Shown: positions 10,742 through 19,530, counted from the first letter of the stretch. The stretch: DNA of 64,000 nt from Algoriphagus boritolerans DSM 17298 = JCM 18970 (GCF_900108085.1 NZ_FNVR01000004.1:185928-249927); one strand, 5' to 3'. Numbers and translations are program-made. Notes: a model not told the origin generated them from the sequence alone.

Positions 10742-10840
10742 ATGAAATCGAGCATGACGAAGATCGTCACACACTGGGATGATTATAATGCATGCGAGAT
10801 TCTCCCGAAGAAAAATCGGGACAGGCTATCTGACCAATAA
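10742..10840 (+). CDS. Possible 32-residue microprotein, repeat unit 3
   Basis: Begins MKSSMTK and then matches the unit 2 peptide exactly from IVTHWDD to LSDQ, ending in TAA 18 bases before the start codon of the barrel gene. It could act as a leader peptide whose translation affects the downstream gene; this is speculation. Confidence 0.3.
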   Translation: MKSSMTKIVTHWDDYNACEILPKKNRDRLSDQ

Positions 10841-10858
10841 AAATCAAATTATAAACAG

Positions 10859-13591
10859 ATGAAATACGCACTGATTTTTAGTTTTCTCTTTATCCTATCC
10901 TTCACCGCTGTTCAGGCCCAATCTATCCGAGGTCAGGTGCAAGAAAAAAAGGAAGGGTTTGGCTTTCCAGGTGCTACAGTGATCGTGTTGGTTCCTAAGG
11001 ATTCCACAGTAGTCTCAGGTTCGGTTAGCGATCAGGATGGTAGGTTTGAGATCGGTCAACTAAATGCGGGAGATTATCTTTTTGAAGTGCGGTACATCGG
11101 TTATCAAACCATTTCGATTCCGATTACAATTGAAAATAGGCTAGTGGATTTGGGCATTATTCTACTGGAAGAGACCCAGACCAATTTGGATGAAGTCGTC
11201 ATCAGTGGACGAAGATCCCTTGGATCACAAAAAGGAGACACCACGCAATTCAATGCGGATGCATTTCGAACGATGAAGGATGCAAGTGCCCAAAATCTGG
11301 TTGAAAAAATGCCGTCTATCAGCATGGTGGATGGAGTACTGCAAGCTCAAGGTGAAAATATTGTTCAGATCTTGGTGGATGGTAAGCCATTTTTTGGAAC
11401 TGATGTAAAGGCGGCACTTCAAAATCTCCCTGCCGAGGTCATCGAAAGTATCCAGATTTACGACCGATTGAGTGATAAAGCTGCACTGAGTGGTTTTGAC
11501 GATGGGGAGCAGGAGAAAACTATCAATATCGTTACCAATCCTGAACACCGCAAGGGCCAGTTTGGCAAAATGACAGGAGGCTATGGATCGGATGATCGAT
11601 ATTTACTTGGTATGAGTCTAAATGCATTTAACAACAATCAACGAATTACCGTGTCCGGATTGAGCAATAACATCAACGCTGTGGACTACTCCGGTGAACC
11701 AAACAGTTTGGGAAATACCAGGCCTCAGGATGGGATCATCAAGACGAATTCTTTTGGTCTCAACTTCAGTGACTCTTGGGGAGACAAAATTGAGTTTACC
11801 AGCAGCTACCAATACCGCGACCGGACAAATTTGGGAAATTCCTCGTTAGTTCGAAATTACTTATTGGAGGACGGAGCAGGTCAACGCTACACCGAGCAAA
11901 ACTCCAATTCCAGAAGGAACCGTGAACATGAGTTTGACCTGAGATTTGAATACGATCTGGACAGTAATAACCGAATCCTCGTTCGATCGGATCTTTCGGC
12001 AGAAACAGATCTTGAATCGTCATTTTTTCAGGGAATCACTTCTGCGGGCACCGAACTAATCAATCAAACCAATAACACCCGAATTGGAGACAATACCCGC
12101 TTTGATTTCACCAACAATGTGTATTACAGCAGAAAATTTAAAAAGAAGGGCCGTAGCTTTACTTTGGGGCTTTACACAGGAAACCATGTTGATGAAGATG
12201 ATGGCTTTCGTAAAGCTGAAAACATTTTCTATGCTTTAGAAGGAGATCGTGCAGAGAACTTAAACCAAAATATAATCCTAAACAGGACAGGAACTTCCTG
12301 GGAGGTGGATTTTTCCTACACGGAGCCGCTGGGTCAATACGGCATGGTGGAATTGGAGTATGAGATCGGAAATAGAATCGATGACTCTGATCAACGGACA
12401 TTAAATATTTTGGAAGATGAATTCGGTGACATCGCCACATTTGCATTGGATACCGCTCTCAGTAATACGTTCAAAAGCAACAATCTATTACAGGAAGCCG
12501 AGATAGGCTATCAATACAATAGGGAGAAATTCAAGATGCAGGTGGAAGCAGAAATTCAGCATATATCGCTGAATAATGACCAGCAGTTTCCACGGGAAGA
12601 ATATCTGGAGCGGTCGTTTACGAATATTTTGCCTTCACTTAGAATAGATTATCTGATCAATTCATCGCGCAAACTGGAATTTGATTACCACAATTACACC
12701 AACACTCCATCAGTAGGAGAACTCCAAAATGCAGTGGATAACTCCAATCCTATCCAGCTGCGAAGCGGAAATCCGGATCTGATTCAGTCCTTTACCTATC
12801 AGTTTAGAATCCGATATTCAAGCACTAATGCTGAGACTGATCATTCGTTTTTCGGATTTATCCGATCCTCTTTTGAAGAAAACAGGATATCCAGCAGCTC
12901 ATTGATAGCGGATTCACCCATAGATCTCGGTGACGGTATCATTTTGGAGCGGGGAGCCCAGCTTACAAGGCCCGTCAATCTGGATGGCTACTGGGATCTA
13001 AGGTCTTATGCCAATTATGGCATGCCGGTGGATTGGATTAAGTCCAATATGAACCTGAATGTAGCAATCGAATACACGAAAAGACCGGGATTGATCAATA
13101 ACGAAGTCAACTTTGTAAACTCTGCCAGACTGAGAGGTGGCATCAATATTAGCAGTAATATCAGTGATCGCGTGGATTTCAATATTTCTACCCGATCTAC
13201 CTACAACTTGGTAGATAACTCCTTGAGGCCGAACCTCAACAACAATTATTTCAACCAGAATACCCGCATCAGTTACAACTGGATCATTTGGAGAGGATTG
13301 GTCTATCGGCTGGAGATGAGTCATCAACTAAATACCGGACTTGCAGAAGGTTTCGACAACAGCTTTTTGCTGGTGAATATGAGCTTGGGCAAAAAAGTAT
13401 TCAAAAACGAGCGAGGGGAAATCAGTCTGAATATTTTTGATCTCTTTAATCAAAATGCGAATATCAGGCGGAACATCAATGAATTGTACATCGAAGACCG
13501 ACAGACCAACGTTCTTCAACGCTACGCTATGCTTACCTTTTCTTATAATCTCAGGCACTTCTCACTGGGGGCCTCCAGGGACGACTTTTAA
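10859..13591 (+). CDS. Outer membrane beta-barrel protein with CarboxypepD_reg and plug domains
   Basis: The 910-residue protein starts with a signal peptide ending in VQAQ (about residue 21), followed by a carboxypeptidase-regulatory-like beta sandwich (about 23-105), a TonB-receptor-like plug (LDEVVISG to about 230, with the PSISMVDG and ILVDGKPFFG segments) and a long barrel rich in alternating aromatic strands, of the OMP_b-brl_3 type. The ligand is unknown. It faces the HK/RR pair at 13661-15674 convergently and shares with it a TTAAC repeat box, so the pair probably controls it. The start sits exactly at the end of a tandem leader repeat. Confidence 0.88.
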   Translation: MKYALIFSFLFILSFTAVQAQSIRGQVQEKKEGFGFPGATVIVLVPKDSTVVSGSVSDQDGRFEIGQLNAGDYLFEVRYIGYQTISIPITIENRLVDLGIILLEETQTNLDEVVISGRRSLGSQKGDTTQFNADAFRTMKDASAQNLVEKMPSISMVDGVLQAQGENIVQILVDGKPFFGTDVKAALQNLPAEVIESIQIYDRLSDKAALSGFDDGEQEKTINIVTNPEHRKGQFGKMTGGYGSDDRYLLGMSLNAFNNNQRITVSGLSNNINAVDYSGEPNSLGNTRPQDGIIKTNSFGLNFSDSWGDKIEFTSSYQYRDRTNLGNSSLVRNYLLEDGAGQRYTEQNSNSRRNREHEFDLRFEYDLDSNNRILVRSDLSAETDLESSFFQGITSAGTELINQTNNTRIGDNTRFDFTNNVYYSRKFKKKGRSFTLGLYTGNHVDEDDGFRKAENIFYALEGDRAENLNQNIILNRTGTSWEVDFSYTEPLGQYGMVELEYEIGNRIDDSDQRTLNILEDEFGDIATFALDTALSNTFKSNNLLQEAEIGYQYNREKFKMQVEAEIQHISLNNDQQFPREEYLERSFTNILPSLRIDYLINSSRKLEFDYHNYTNTPSVGELQNAVDNSNPIQLRSGNPDLIQSFTYQFRIRYSSTNAETDHSFFGFIRSSFEENRISSSSLIADSPIDLGDGIILERGAQLTRPVNLDGYWDLRSYANYGMPVDWIKSNMNLNVAIEYTKRPGLINNEVNFVNSARLRGGINISSNISDRVDFNISTRSTYNLVDNSLRPNLNNNYFNQNTRISYNWIIWRGLVYRLEMSHQLNTGLAEGFDNSFLLVNMSLGKKVFKNERGEISLNIFDLFNQNANIRRNINELYIEDRQTNVLQRYAMLTFSYNLRHFSLGASRDDF

Positions 13592-13660
13592 TTGAAATCT
13601 AAAAAACAGGCTTAACTGTCAGTTTCAAAAAATTTAGATTATAAATCGCTTGATTTGGTC

Positions 13661-14338
13661 TTAGTCTTCCAGGATAAACCCTTTACCATGAATGTTGATG
13701 ATCGTGACCTTGGGGTCCAGTTGAAGGTGCTTGCGGAGCTTGGCCATGTGGACATCCATACTCCTGCGATTAAAATAATCTACTTTACCCCAGAGTTCCT
13801 GAAGTACTACCTTCCGATCTAGGAGTTGGTTTTTCCTTTCGCAAAGTAGCCGAAGCAAGTCCGCTTCTTTATCTGTCAAAATTACGGTCTGAGCGCCATC
13901 GTTCAATCGCCTACTGTGCCAGTCAAAACTCAAAGTGCCAATGGAGTAGGAAGAAATAGAAACCGGACTTGGATTGGTTCTTCTTAAAACCGCTTGGATG
14001 CGGGCGATTAATTCCTCTTCGTCAACCGGTTTTACGATGTAGTCATCAGCTCCTTTTTGAAAGCCCTGAAGCTTGTCGATTTTCATCGAGCGGGCAGTAA
14101 GAAAAATCACCGGTACAGCTGGATTGAGTTTTCTGATTTCTTCTGCCAGCGTAAAACCATCCATGATAGGCATCATCACATCCAGCAGACAAAGGTCAAA
14201 TTGTTCCGAATTGAAGGCACTTAACCCCTCAGCTCCATTGGGCTGTAAATTGACCTGAAAATGACGCATCTCCAGATAAGTCTTTAGTGCATAACCGAGA
14301 ATCTTATCGTCTTCAACTAAAAGAATTTTTGGATTCAT
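13661..14338 (-). CDS. OmpR/PhoB-family response regulator
   Basis: The receiver domain has the acidic pair ED(D) at 9-11, phospho-acceptor Asp53 (CLLDVMMP), the T of LTARS and the Lys of VKPVDEEEL; the C-terminal winged helix (about 130-225) has KEADLLRLL and RRSMDVHMAKLRKHL. The chosen ATG at 14338 starts directly at NPKILLVEDD; an ATG eight codons upstream is also in frame. Either way the start overlaps the end of the histidine kinase gene (26 or 50 bases), which implies translational coupling. Likely regulates its own operon and the outer membrane gene at 10859. Confidence 0.93.
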   Translation of the reverse strand: MNPKILLVEDDKILGYALKTYLEMRHFQVNLQPNGAEGLSAFNSEQFDLCLLDVMMPIMDGFTLAEEIRKLNPAVPVIFLTARSMKIDKLQGFQKGADDYIVKPVDEEELIARIQAVLRRTNPSPVSISSYSIGTLSFDWHSRRLNDGAQTVILTDKEADLLRLLCERKNQLLDRKVVLQELWGKVDYFNRRSMDVHMAKLRKHLQLDPKVTIINIHGKGFILED

Positions 14339-15674
14339 TTGATTGTGCTTTGTTGATTTCAAAAATAGGGAACTTAAGTATGACGGCTGTCCCAGAACCC
14401 AGTTTACTTTCTAGCCGAATGGTGCCTCCATGCAATTCGGTTATCATTTTTACATAACTCAATCCCAACCCAAAACCTTTGGTCTGATGTAAATTTCCTT
14501 GGCTTACCCTGAAAAATTTATCAAAAATAAAGGGAATATCCATACTGTCCACACCGATTCCATTGTCTTTGATGGTCAAAATTATCGCTTTGGATTGATT
14601 TTGAGTGCTTATCTCAATCGTTGGAGATTTGTCAGAATACTTTATTGCATTGTCAAGCAAGTTGTCGATGATGTTGCCAATATGCATAGGATCCCCTTGA
14701 ATTGAAGGATTTTCTGCAACCAGACTGCTTTTCAATTCTCCGCCTCTTTCTTGAATGATTATTCGGTAGATTTCCGCTTTTTGCGAGATGATCTCATGCA
14801 GGTTTATTTCGTCTTGCTTCAGGCCGGGATTCTCACGTTCCAAGACCGTTAATTCTAGCACTTTCTCCACTTTATTTTTAAGTAAGTGGTTTTCCTTTTC
14901 CAAAAGTGACAAATAATGGTCAAGTTCTTTGCCTGAAAAATCATGTCGCTTTTCCTTGATGATTTTATAAAGGATGGAGGATGCAAAAATTGGAGTTTTC
15001 AGTTCGTGAGTCAGGTTATTAATAAAGTCATTCTTGAATTGGGAGATTCGTTTTTGCCTGTTTAAAACCATAAACGTACTGAAAAAACTACCCAATAAGA
15101 TCAGGATGAAAAGTGTTGTAATGATAAGAATAGAAAAAATCTGATAAACCACATAGAGAGATTTGTTGTGAAATAAAAGACCAAATCTGAAAATCCCTTT
15201 ACCATAAGCCTCCCGGATTCTCCACCCGGCTTTGATGGCATATTTTTGATAATCTGGCTGATAGGCATCACTCGCAGAAGCAAAAGCGATGGTGTCCTCA
15301 TAGCGTTGGTAAAACGCAAAATCGTAATCCAAAAAATCAAGCGCTCGATTGGTAAGAATACTGTCTGTGAATTCTCTAATTTCGGTGATCATATACTTTT
15401 CAAGCGAATCACGTTTATCCGCAGGAACTTTATCGCCGATGAGCAGAATCAAATTATTGCTAATCTCTTCGTCATCCTCGATTCGATGATGCATATCCAA
15501 AAGAACATCATCAATTTCATCGTCAAAATTCTCCTTTTGGATCTCAATTTCCAGTTTGATTAGGTTGTATTGAACAAAAAGTAATCCGATCAATGAAATG
15601 GAAATCAAGATCGTAATCACGTAAATGTGATCTCGTACAAAATCTATCCACCTATTTAGAAACCTGTCAATCAT
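14313..15674 (-). CDS. Membrane sensor histidine kinase
   Basis: Two membrane helices (about 18-36 and 178-204) enclose a periplasmic sensor of some 140 residues with no recognised fold. The HisKA domain has LTHELKTP with His223, and the ATPase domain shows DNLLDNAIKYS (N box), DNGIGV (G1), FDKFFRV and GFGLGLSYV (G2). It phosphorylates the overlapping response regulator. The tandem TTAAC motif lies about 40-65 bases upstream of its start, suggesting autoregulation. Confidence 0.94.
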   Translation of the reverse strand: MIDRFLNRWIDFVRDHIYVITILISISLIGLLFVQYNLIKLEIEIQKENFDDEIDDVLLDMHHRIEDDEEISNNLILLIGDKVPADKRDSLEKYMITEIREFTDSILTNRALDFLDYDFAFYQRYEDTIAFASASDAYQPDYQKYAIKAGWRIREAYGKGIFRFGLLFHNKSLYVVYQIFSILIITTLFILILLGSFFSTFMVLNRQKRISQFKNDFINNLTHELKTPIFASSILYKIIKEKRHDFSGKELDHYLSLLEKENHLLKNKVEKVLELTVLERENPGLKQDEINLHEIISQKAEIYRIIIQERGGELKSSLVAENPSIQGDPMHIGNIIDNLLDNAIKYSDKSPTIEISTQNQSKAIILTIKDNGIGVDSMDIPFIFDKFFRVSQGNLHQTKGFGLGLSYVKMITELHGGTIRLESKLGSGTAVILKFPIFEINKAQSNESKNSFS

Positions 15675-15713
15675 CAGGCATTTTAATTATTTTATTGCAG
15701 TAAAGCTTACTTC

Positions 15714-15738
15714 TTAACTTCGTCTTAACGCTTTTAAC
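15714..15738 (+). promoter_or_regulatory. TTAAC direct repeats upstream of the histidine kinase
   Basis: TTAAC at 15714, 15725 and 15734 (spacings 11 and 9). The surrounding sequence CTTAACGCTTTTAACC is close to CTTAAGCGCTTTTAACC in the 10.4-kb array. The motifs read on the plus strand at both places, so relative to the kinase gene the orientation is opposite. Confidence 0.5.
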
Positions 15739-15872
15739 CTTTGCTTTAGGGTTTTGGAAAAACTAGCATCGAGCTGATGTCTTGTTTTTCCAAGCCAAAA
15801 GTTACTTCGCCACAGTAAAAAAGGGAACACCTTATTACGAACGGTAAAAAATGGAAAACGAACCTCTTTGAT

Positions 15873-16428
15873 CTTGATATGATGCTATCAGTGGGTTACA
15901 GCGTAAATTTATCGAATAGCGACCCTTTTTCGCCAATGGGCATCCAATCGACATAAGGACAACCTTATCCTAATCTATGCCATCAATAAGAGAAGACTGG
16001 CTCAAAAACAACAGGAAATCCAAACGCTCAAAGCTGGAATCAGAATTCTCAGTAGAGTCATTGAGCAAAAAGCCGAAGGTTAAAATCTGGAATGATCCAA
16101 CTATTTCTCCAAAGGTCTTGAACTACTGGATGACTAGGATCTTGAGAATCTGGATAAAAGAGGTTTAACCAAAAAACAGCTGATTTTCCCAAGTCTAAAG
16201 GATTATCAGCGTGTAATTGCCTCCATGAGATCCGACTTCGAATCCGGATTCTTTTGCAAAGAAATGGAGGGGAGTTTCTCCAGCGCAATAGGACAGCTTG
16301 GCAGAGGATTTGGAGAGGAAGATTTTACCCAACCTTGGAAGATGCAGCAGCTACGATTTTATATTTAAGCATCGAAAATCACGGTTTTGTAGATGGAAAT
16401 AAACGTATAGCGATCGCATCTATCAAAA
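15873..16428 (+). pseudogene. Decayed RhuM-family / Fic-domain protein
   Basis: Pieced together over several frames the plus strand gives LFDLDMMLSVGYSVN, then FRQWASNRHKDNLIL with INKRRLAQKQQEIQTLK and ILSRVIEQKAEG, then GLTKKQLIFPS, SFSSAIGQLGRGFGEEDF, and in another frame YPTLEDAAATILYL with HGFVDGNKRIAIA. The first part matches RhuM-type virulence/abortive proteins and the last the Fic/Doc core (HPFxDGNKR). At least two frameshifts, three internal stops (TAA, TGA, TAG), and a missing start and C-terminus make it non-functional. Such genes usually sit on mobile DNA, so this is the trace of an old insertion. Confidence 0.8.
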
Positions 16429-16430
16429 AA

Positions 16431-16462
16431 CCCTCATACAAAAATGAATGAGGGCCTTATTT
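16431..16462 (+). terminator. Hairpin after the RhuM/Fic relic
   Basis: CCCTCAT pairs with ATGAGGG across a 10-base loop, followed by a T-rich tail (CCTTATTTTT). It may have been the terminator of the decayed gene. Confidence 0.55.
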
Positions 16463-16537
16463 TTCTTCAAACAGGATATTTCGGTTTAAATTTTACTTCA
16501 AAAATTTAGTTGATTTTCCGGAAATATAACCAGTTAA

Positions 16538-16879
16538 TTATTTCTTGGCATTCTTGGCGTAAAAATCCGACATCGCCTCCCAATCTTCATCTGAACACAA
16601 AGGGATATAGTTTATTGTGAATTTTTGCAGTTTATCCTTGCGGGTTTTTAAAATTTGATCCTGTTTATTTAGTTTCCTTTGGTAATGTAGCTTTACTAAA
16701 GCGGTTTTGATTTTTGTGTTCATTCTTAATTTAAATCTTTTTGAAAAAAGTGTTTTTCTTTTAATAATCTGTGAATCTTTAGTCACTGGAAGCTCGCTTT
16801 TTACTGTTTCTGCAGAATTATTCATTGAAGAAATATTCGTCCCTTTTCTATTAGCCAGTTCGCTTTTCTTATTTTTCAT
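16538..16879 (-). CDS. Hypothetical small basic protein
   Basis: A 113-residue lysine-rich protein with no signal peptide or membrane helix. The middle (KRFKLRMNTKIKTALVKLHY) is strongly basic and probably helical; the C-terminus is more acidic (DEDWEAMSDF). I do not recognise a family. It is isolated between a relic and a gene-free stretch, and a 36-bp perfect palindrome lies 51 bases upstream of its ATG, which suggests it is a regulated real gene. Confidence 0.55.
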   Translation of the reverse strand: MKNKKSELANRKGTNISSMNNSAETVKSELPVTKDSQIIKRKTLFSKRFKLRMNTKIKTALVKLHYQRKLNKQDQILKTRKDKLQKFTINYIPLCSDEDWEAMSDFYAKNAKK

Positions 16880-16929
16880 CGTGTTAAAAGCCTAAAAATT
16901 TTATGTGAGCCAAGGTAAGAATCACGAGG

Positions 16930-16965
16930 TTCTTAAAAATACCCAGTACTGGGTATTTTTAAGAA
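16930..16965. promoter_or_regulatory. 36-bp perfect palindrome, candidate operator
   Basis: Perfectly self-complementary over 36 bases with the core AATACCCAGTACTGGGTATT, 51 bases before the start of the small basic gene. A 26-bp version with one mismatched pair lies at 63791-63816, 79 bases before another minus-strand gene. Similar placement at two genes favours a dimeric regulator site over a terminator, although the T-run after the stem would also allow termination. Confidence 0.6.
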
Positions 16966-17302
16966 AAGTTATTCCTTTTGACCAGCGATTTACGATAGAA
17001 GAAAAAAATTGGATGTAGGTGAAAATCAGTTTAAAAAATTCAAAACCTTTTCTAGACTACTGGTAGCTATGATTCTATTTTTTAAACAATTTGACAATTT
17101 CTAATTCCTGCGTAGGAGCTTGTTGTAGTAGGCTATTGAAGTAAGGCCAGTTTTTTTTAGAGGTCGTTCAGAAAGCCTTAGAATCAGTATATTCTACCGC
17201 ACTTCGATGATGTTTTTGAGGCTGCTTTTTAATCGTGCTCAATGAGTGATATAGGTCATTCTGTAAAGGAAAAAAAATGATCTGGAGACGCTAATCCAAG
17301 CT
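16966..17302. other. Gene-free stretch, nothing recognised
   Basis: About 340 bases upstream of the palindrome, with stops in all frames and no clear family resemblance. Confidence 0.4.
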
Positions 17303-17337
17303 TAAAAAAAAGGTAGCACAATCGGCTACCTTTTTTT
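17303..17337. terminator. Bidirectional terminator overlapping the doxX stop codon
   Basis: GGTAGC and GCTACC form a stem with a 7-base loop, flanked by eight A on the left and seven T on the right, so it can work on both strands. The TAG stop of the DoxX gene lies inside the right arm. Confidence 0.85.
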
Positions 17338-17718
17338 CATGAAATGATCAACGGCATACTTTCCTGCTCCAAAAGCCAGGATTCCAATAAATACACAAAT
17401 GTAAAGTAGCGGCAGCTCCTTTCTTCCAAAAGGGTCATTCCAGTGCGCATAAAATGCGGCTGTCAACATCGTGAAGATCAAAGGGATAGTCGCTAGTCGG
17501 GTTTTGAATCCGACCATCACCAAAATAGCACAGATTACTTCAGCAAAAATTGCCAATCCTAGGGAAACTTCAGGACCCAATCCAAATGGGTCAGCAAACT
17601 TAACCGGTCCTTCACCGAAAAGACGGCCAATCTTTGGGATACCGTGCGTTAACATCATTCCGCCGGCGCCGAGTCGAATTACCAGCAAGGCCAAATCATT
17701 CCATAAATTAGTTTTCAT
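17326..17718 (-). CDS. DoxX family membrane protein
   Basis: A 130-residue protein with four predicted membrane helices and the DoxX hallmarks LLVIRLGAGGMMLTHGIPK near the start and a GFKTRLAT loop in the middle. DoxX-type proteins are inner-membrane subunits linked to quinone or thiol redox systems; the actual partner is unknown here. Single gene; its stop codon is embedded in the terminator stem. Confidence 0.88.
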   Translation of the reverse strand: MKTNLWNDLALLVIRLGAGGMMLTHGIPKIGRLFGEGPVKFADPFGLGPEVSLGLAIFAEVICAILVMVGFKTRLATIPLIFTMLTAAFYAHWNDPFGRKELPLLYICVFIGILAFGAGKYAVDHFMKKR

Positions 17719-17803
17719 AGCTGTTGAGTTGATAATTTTCTGAGTTGAAATTATTTTTTGTTTTTGGGTGGGGAAGTTCTTTTATTTAAACGACAAGCTT
17801 GAG

Positions 17804-18646
17804 TTATTCACCGGATTTTTGGCCTGATACGATGCGGTCCTTTCCATTGAGATCCTTGATGATCCGTATTTCTTTAAAATCCAAGGCTGAAAGCACCCTG
17901 ACAACTTCATTTCCAAACCTTTCATTAATCTCAAAATAGAGCTTCCCATGAGGTTTTAGCAGGTGTTTTCCTTTTTCGGCTATTTTTTTGTAAAAAACCA
18001 AAGGATCATCGGTTGAGACGAACAGTGCCAAATGGGGTTCAAAATCCAGTACATTTCGATGCATTTGTTCCTTTTCGCTGAACGGAATATAGGGAGGGTT
18101 GCTTACAATGAGATCCAAATCAGAAAGGGGGGGTATTTCGGCAAGGATGTCACAGGGCAGGAATTTAACTTTTGCCTGAAGGGCCTTTGCGTTTTCTTTG
18201 GCAATTTCCAGCGCATCTTCTGAAATATCCACAGCGAACACCTCCGGGTTTTTCATTTCCAAAGCCAAGGTAATCGGAATGCAACCGGTGCCGGTCCCGA
18301 TGTCAAGAATCCTCAAGTTGGCTTGGGGGTTTTCTTTGATGATCAGATGGACCAGCTCTTCGGTTTCATTTCTGGGAATCAAGGTGGCAGGGCTTACCTT
18401 GAATTCCCTTCCATAAAAAGGCCCATGACCCAAAATATACTGAATCGGCTCTCCGGTTTTCAGTCTTTCAAAGTCTTGTTTAAGTGCCTCCGGAAGGTCT
18501 TTTTCTTCTAAAAAGTGCATCATGTCAACCCGCCTCATTCCCAGATGATGTTCCAAAAGCCAATGAACGAGTGAGTCAGCTTCTGGCTTTGGGTAAAGTT
18601 TTAGATGAGAACTCCAGCGATTTACGAGTTCCAAAAATGCGCCCAT
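17804..18646 (-). CDS. prmC: Release factor glutamine N5-methyltransferase
   Basis: 280 residues with the N-terminal helical domain, the SAM loop ILDIGTGTGC (113-122) and the catalytic NPPYIP (183-188). PrmC methylates the Gln of the GGQ motif in RF1 and RF2. It is divergent from the gene at 18700 with about 53 bases between them. Confidence 0.95.
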   Translation of the reverse strand: MGAFLELVNRWSSHLKLYPKPEADSLVHWLLEHHLGMRRVDMMHFLEEKDLPEALKQDFERLKTGEPIQYILGHGPFYGREFKVSPATLIPRNETEELVHLIIKENPQANLRILDIGTGTGCIPITLALEMKNPEVFAVDISEDALEIAKENAKALQAKVKFLPCDILAEIPPLSDLDLIVSNPPYIPFSEKEQMHRNVLDFEPHLALFVSTDDPLVFYKKIAEKGKHLLKPHGKLYFEINERFGNEVVRVLSALDFKEIRIIKDLNGKDRIVSGQKSGE

Positions 18647-18699
18647 GTGTAGCGAATGAATAAGAGGTGACGTAAAGGTAAAAACAAAAAGATAATCCG

Positions 18700-19530
18700 A
18701 TGAGAAAACTGCTACTTGCCCTTACTGTATTTTTCACTTTTCCTCTAATCGGGCTTACCCAAACAGAAATTTGGGTTGAATTTGATGGTGTTTATTTGCA
18801 AAAACAGGATGGCTTAAGAGCATACGGAGAAAAAAACAATAATCTAAATGGAAGTATTAGACCGTTTGTGGGAATAGGCCTAGGCAAATCATGGTCAATG
18901 GGGCTGATGGGGGATTTTTTATCCTATCGTGACAGAGAGGAAGATATCCCAAGAAGTTTCCCACTTTACAATCCTAATCCAACAGAGCCAGGTGGACAGG
19001 AGATTATTGGATATCAACGGGTATATAATCAGGCGGCAAAAACCAATGAATTTTTTTCCTTTGGGACGTTCCTAAGAAAAGATGTCCAAATCGGAAACAG
19101 GACCGCTTTGAGTTTTACTCTTTATGGTATGAAAGGAACAGGAGAAAACGGCATTTTTGAAGTTTATCCGGAGTTTTTTTACACTGGATTTCCAGGTTGG
19201 GGTTGTGCCAATTGCTTGAGTGTAATTCCAGGCCCAATAGAAACAAAATTTAAAGAGGAAACATGGCGATTTGGAGTAGACCTAGGATTCAATTGGGAAT
19301 TAAATTCTTGGGTAGAGATAGGAATAAAAGCCAACTTTTTGGAGTTCAGAAAACAAATTTTAAGCGGTTATCCTCAACTTACCAATGGTTATTATCCACC
19401 GGATTGGTATTTCAATTATCCAATGAATTATGGAAATAGAATTGATTTTGGCTCTGCTGTCGCGAGGGAGGGGATTCGTGTTTCAGTCAATTTGAGACCC
19501 TTTTCTCAAGGAAAAGGCGAAGCTCAGTAA
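18700..19530 (+). CDS. Hypothetical outer-membrane-like protein
   Basis: The 276-residue product has a clear signal peptide (hydrophobic to about 17, then GLTQTE) and alternating strands with many Trp/Tyr/Gly and strand turns such as RFGVDLGFNWEL and WVEIGIKANF, typical of a small beta barrel of the outer membrane. Two Cys in a CANC arrangement lie near residue 170. I do not recognise a named family. It lies 33 bases ahead of the rRNA methyltransferase start and may be co-transcribed. Confidence 0.7.
   Translation: MRKLLLALTVFFTFPLIGLTQTEIWVEFDGVYLQKQDGLRAYGEKNNNLNGSIRPFVGIGLGKSWSMGLMGDFLSYRDREEDIPRSFPLYNPNPTEPGGQEIIGYQRVYNQAAKTNEFFSFGTFLRKDVQIGNRTALSFTLYGMKGTGENGIFEVYPEFFYTGFPGWGCANCLSVIPGPIETKFKEETWRFGVDLGFNWELNSWVEIGIKANFLEFRKQILSGYPQLTNGYYPPDWYFNYPMNYGNRIDFGSAVAREGIRVSVNLRPFSQGKGEAQ

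Larger units (their letters stand above)
10505..10858 (+). repeat. Three tandem ~118-bp repeats directly upstream of an outer membrane barrel gene
   Basis: Three units begin with ATGAAA at 10505, 10623 and 10742; the next such ATGAAA, at 10859, is the start of the barrel gene itself (periods 118, 119 and 117). Units 2 and 3 are nearly identical, unit 1 has a few substitutions and one deleted base. Each contains the stretch ACTGGGATGATTAT, a small hairpin (TCCCGA-7-TCGGGA, flanked by AGAT/ATCT that can pair further) and an A-rich end resembling AATTATAAACAG just before the next ATG. The array thus looks like a repeated 5' leader, either a tandem structured RNA or tandem short ORFs. Confidence 0.85.

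Noticed and set aside
10505..10858. CRISPR-like repeat array
   Set aside because: Units are ~118 bp and contiguous, without unique spacers and without cas genes.
16930..16965. Simple rho-independent terminator
   Set aside because: Possible by shape, but the copy at 63.8 kb is also upstream of a gene start rather than behind a stop, and no gene ends here on either strand.
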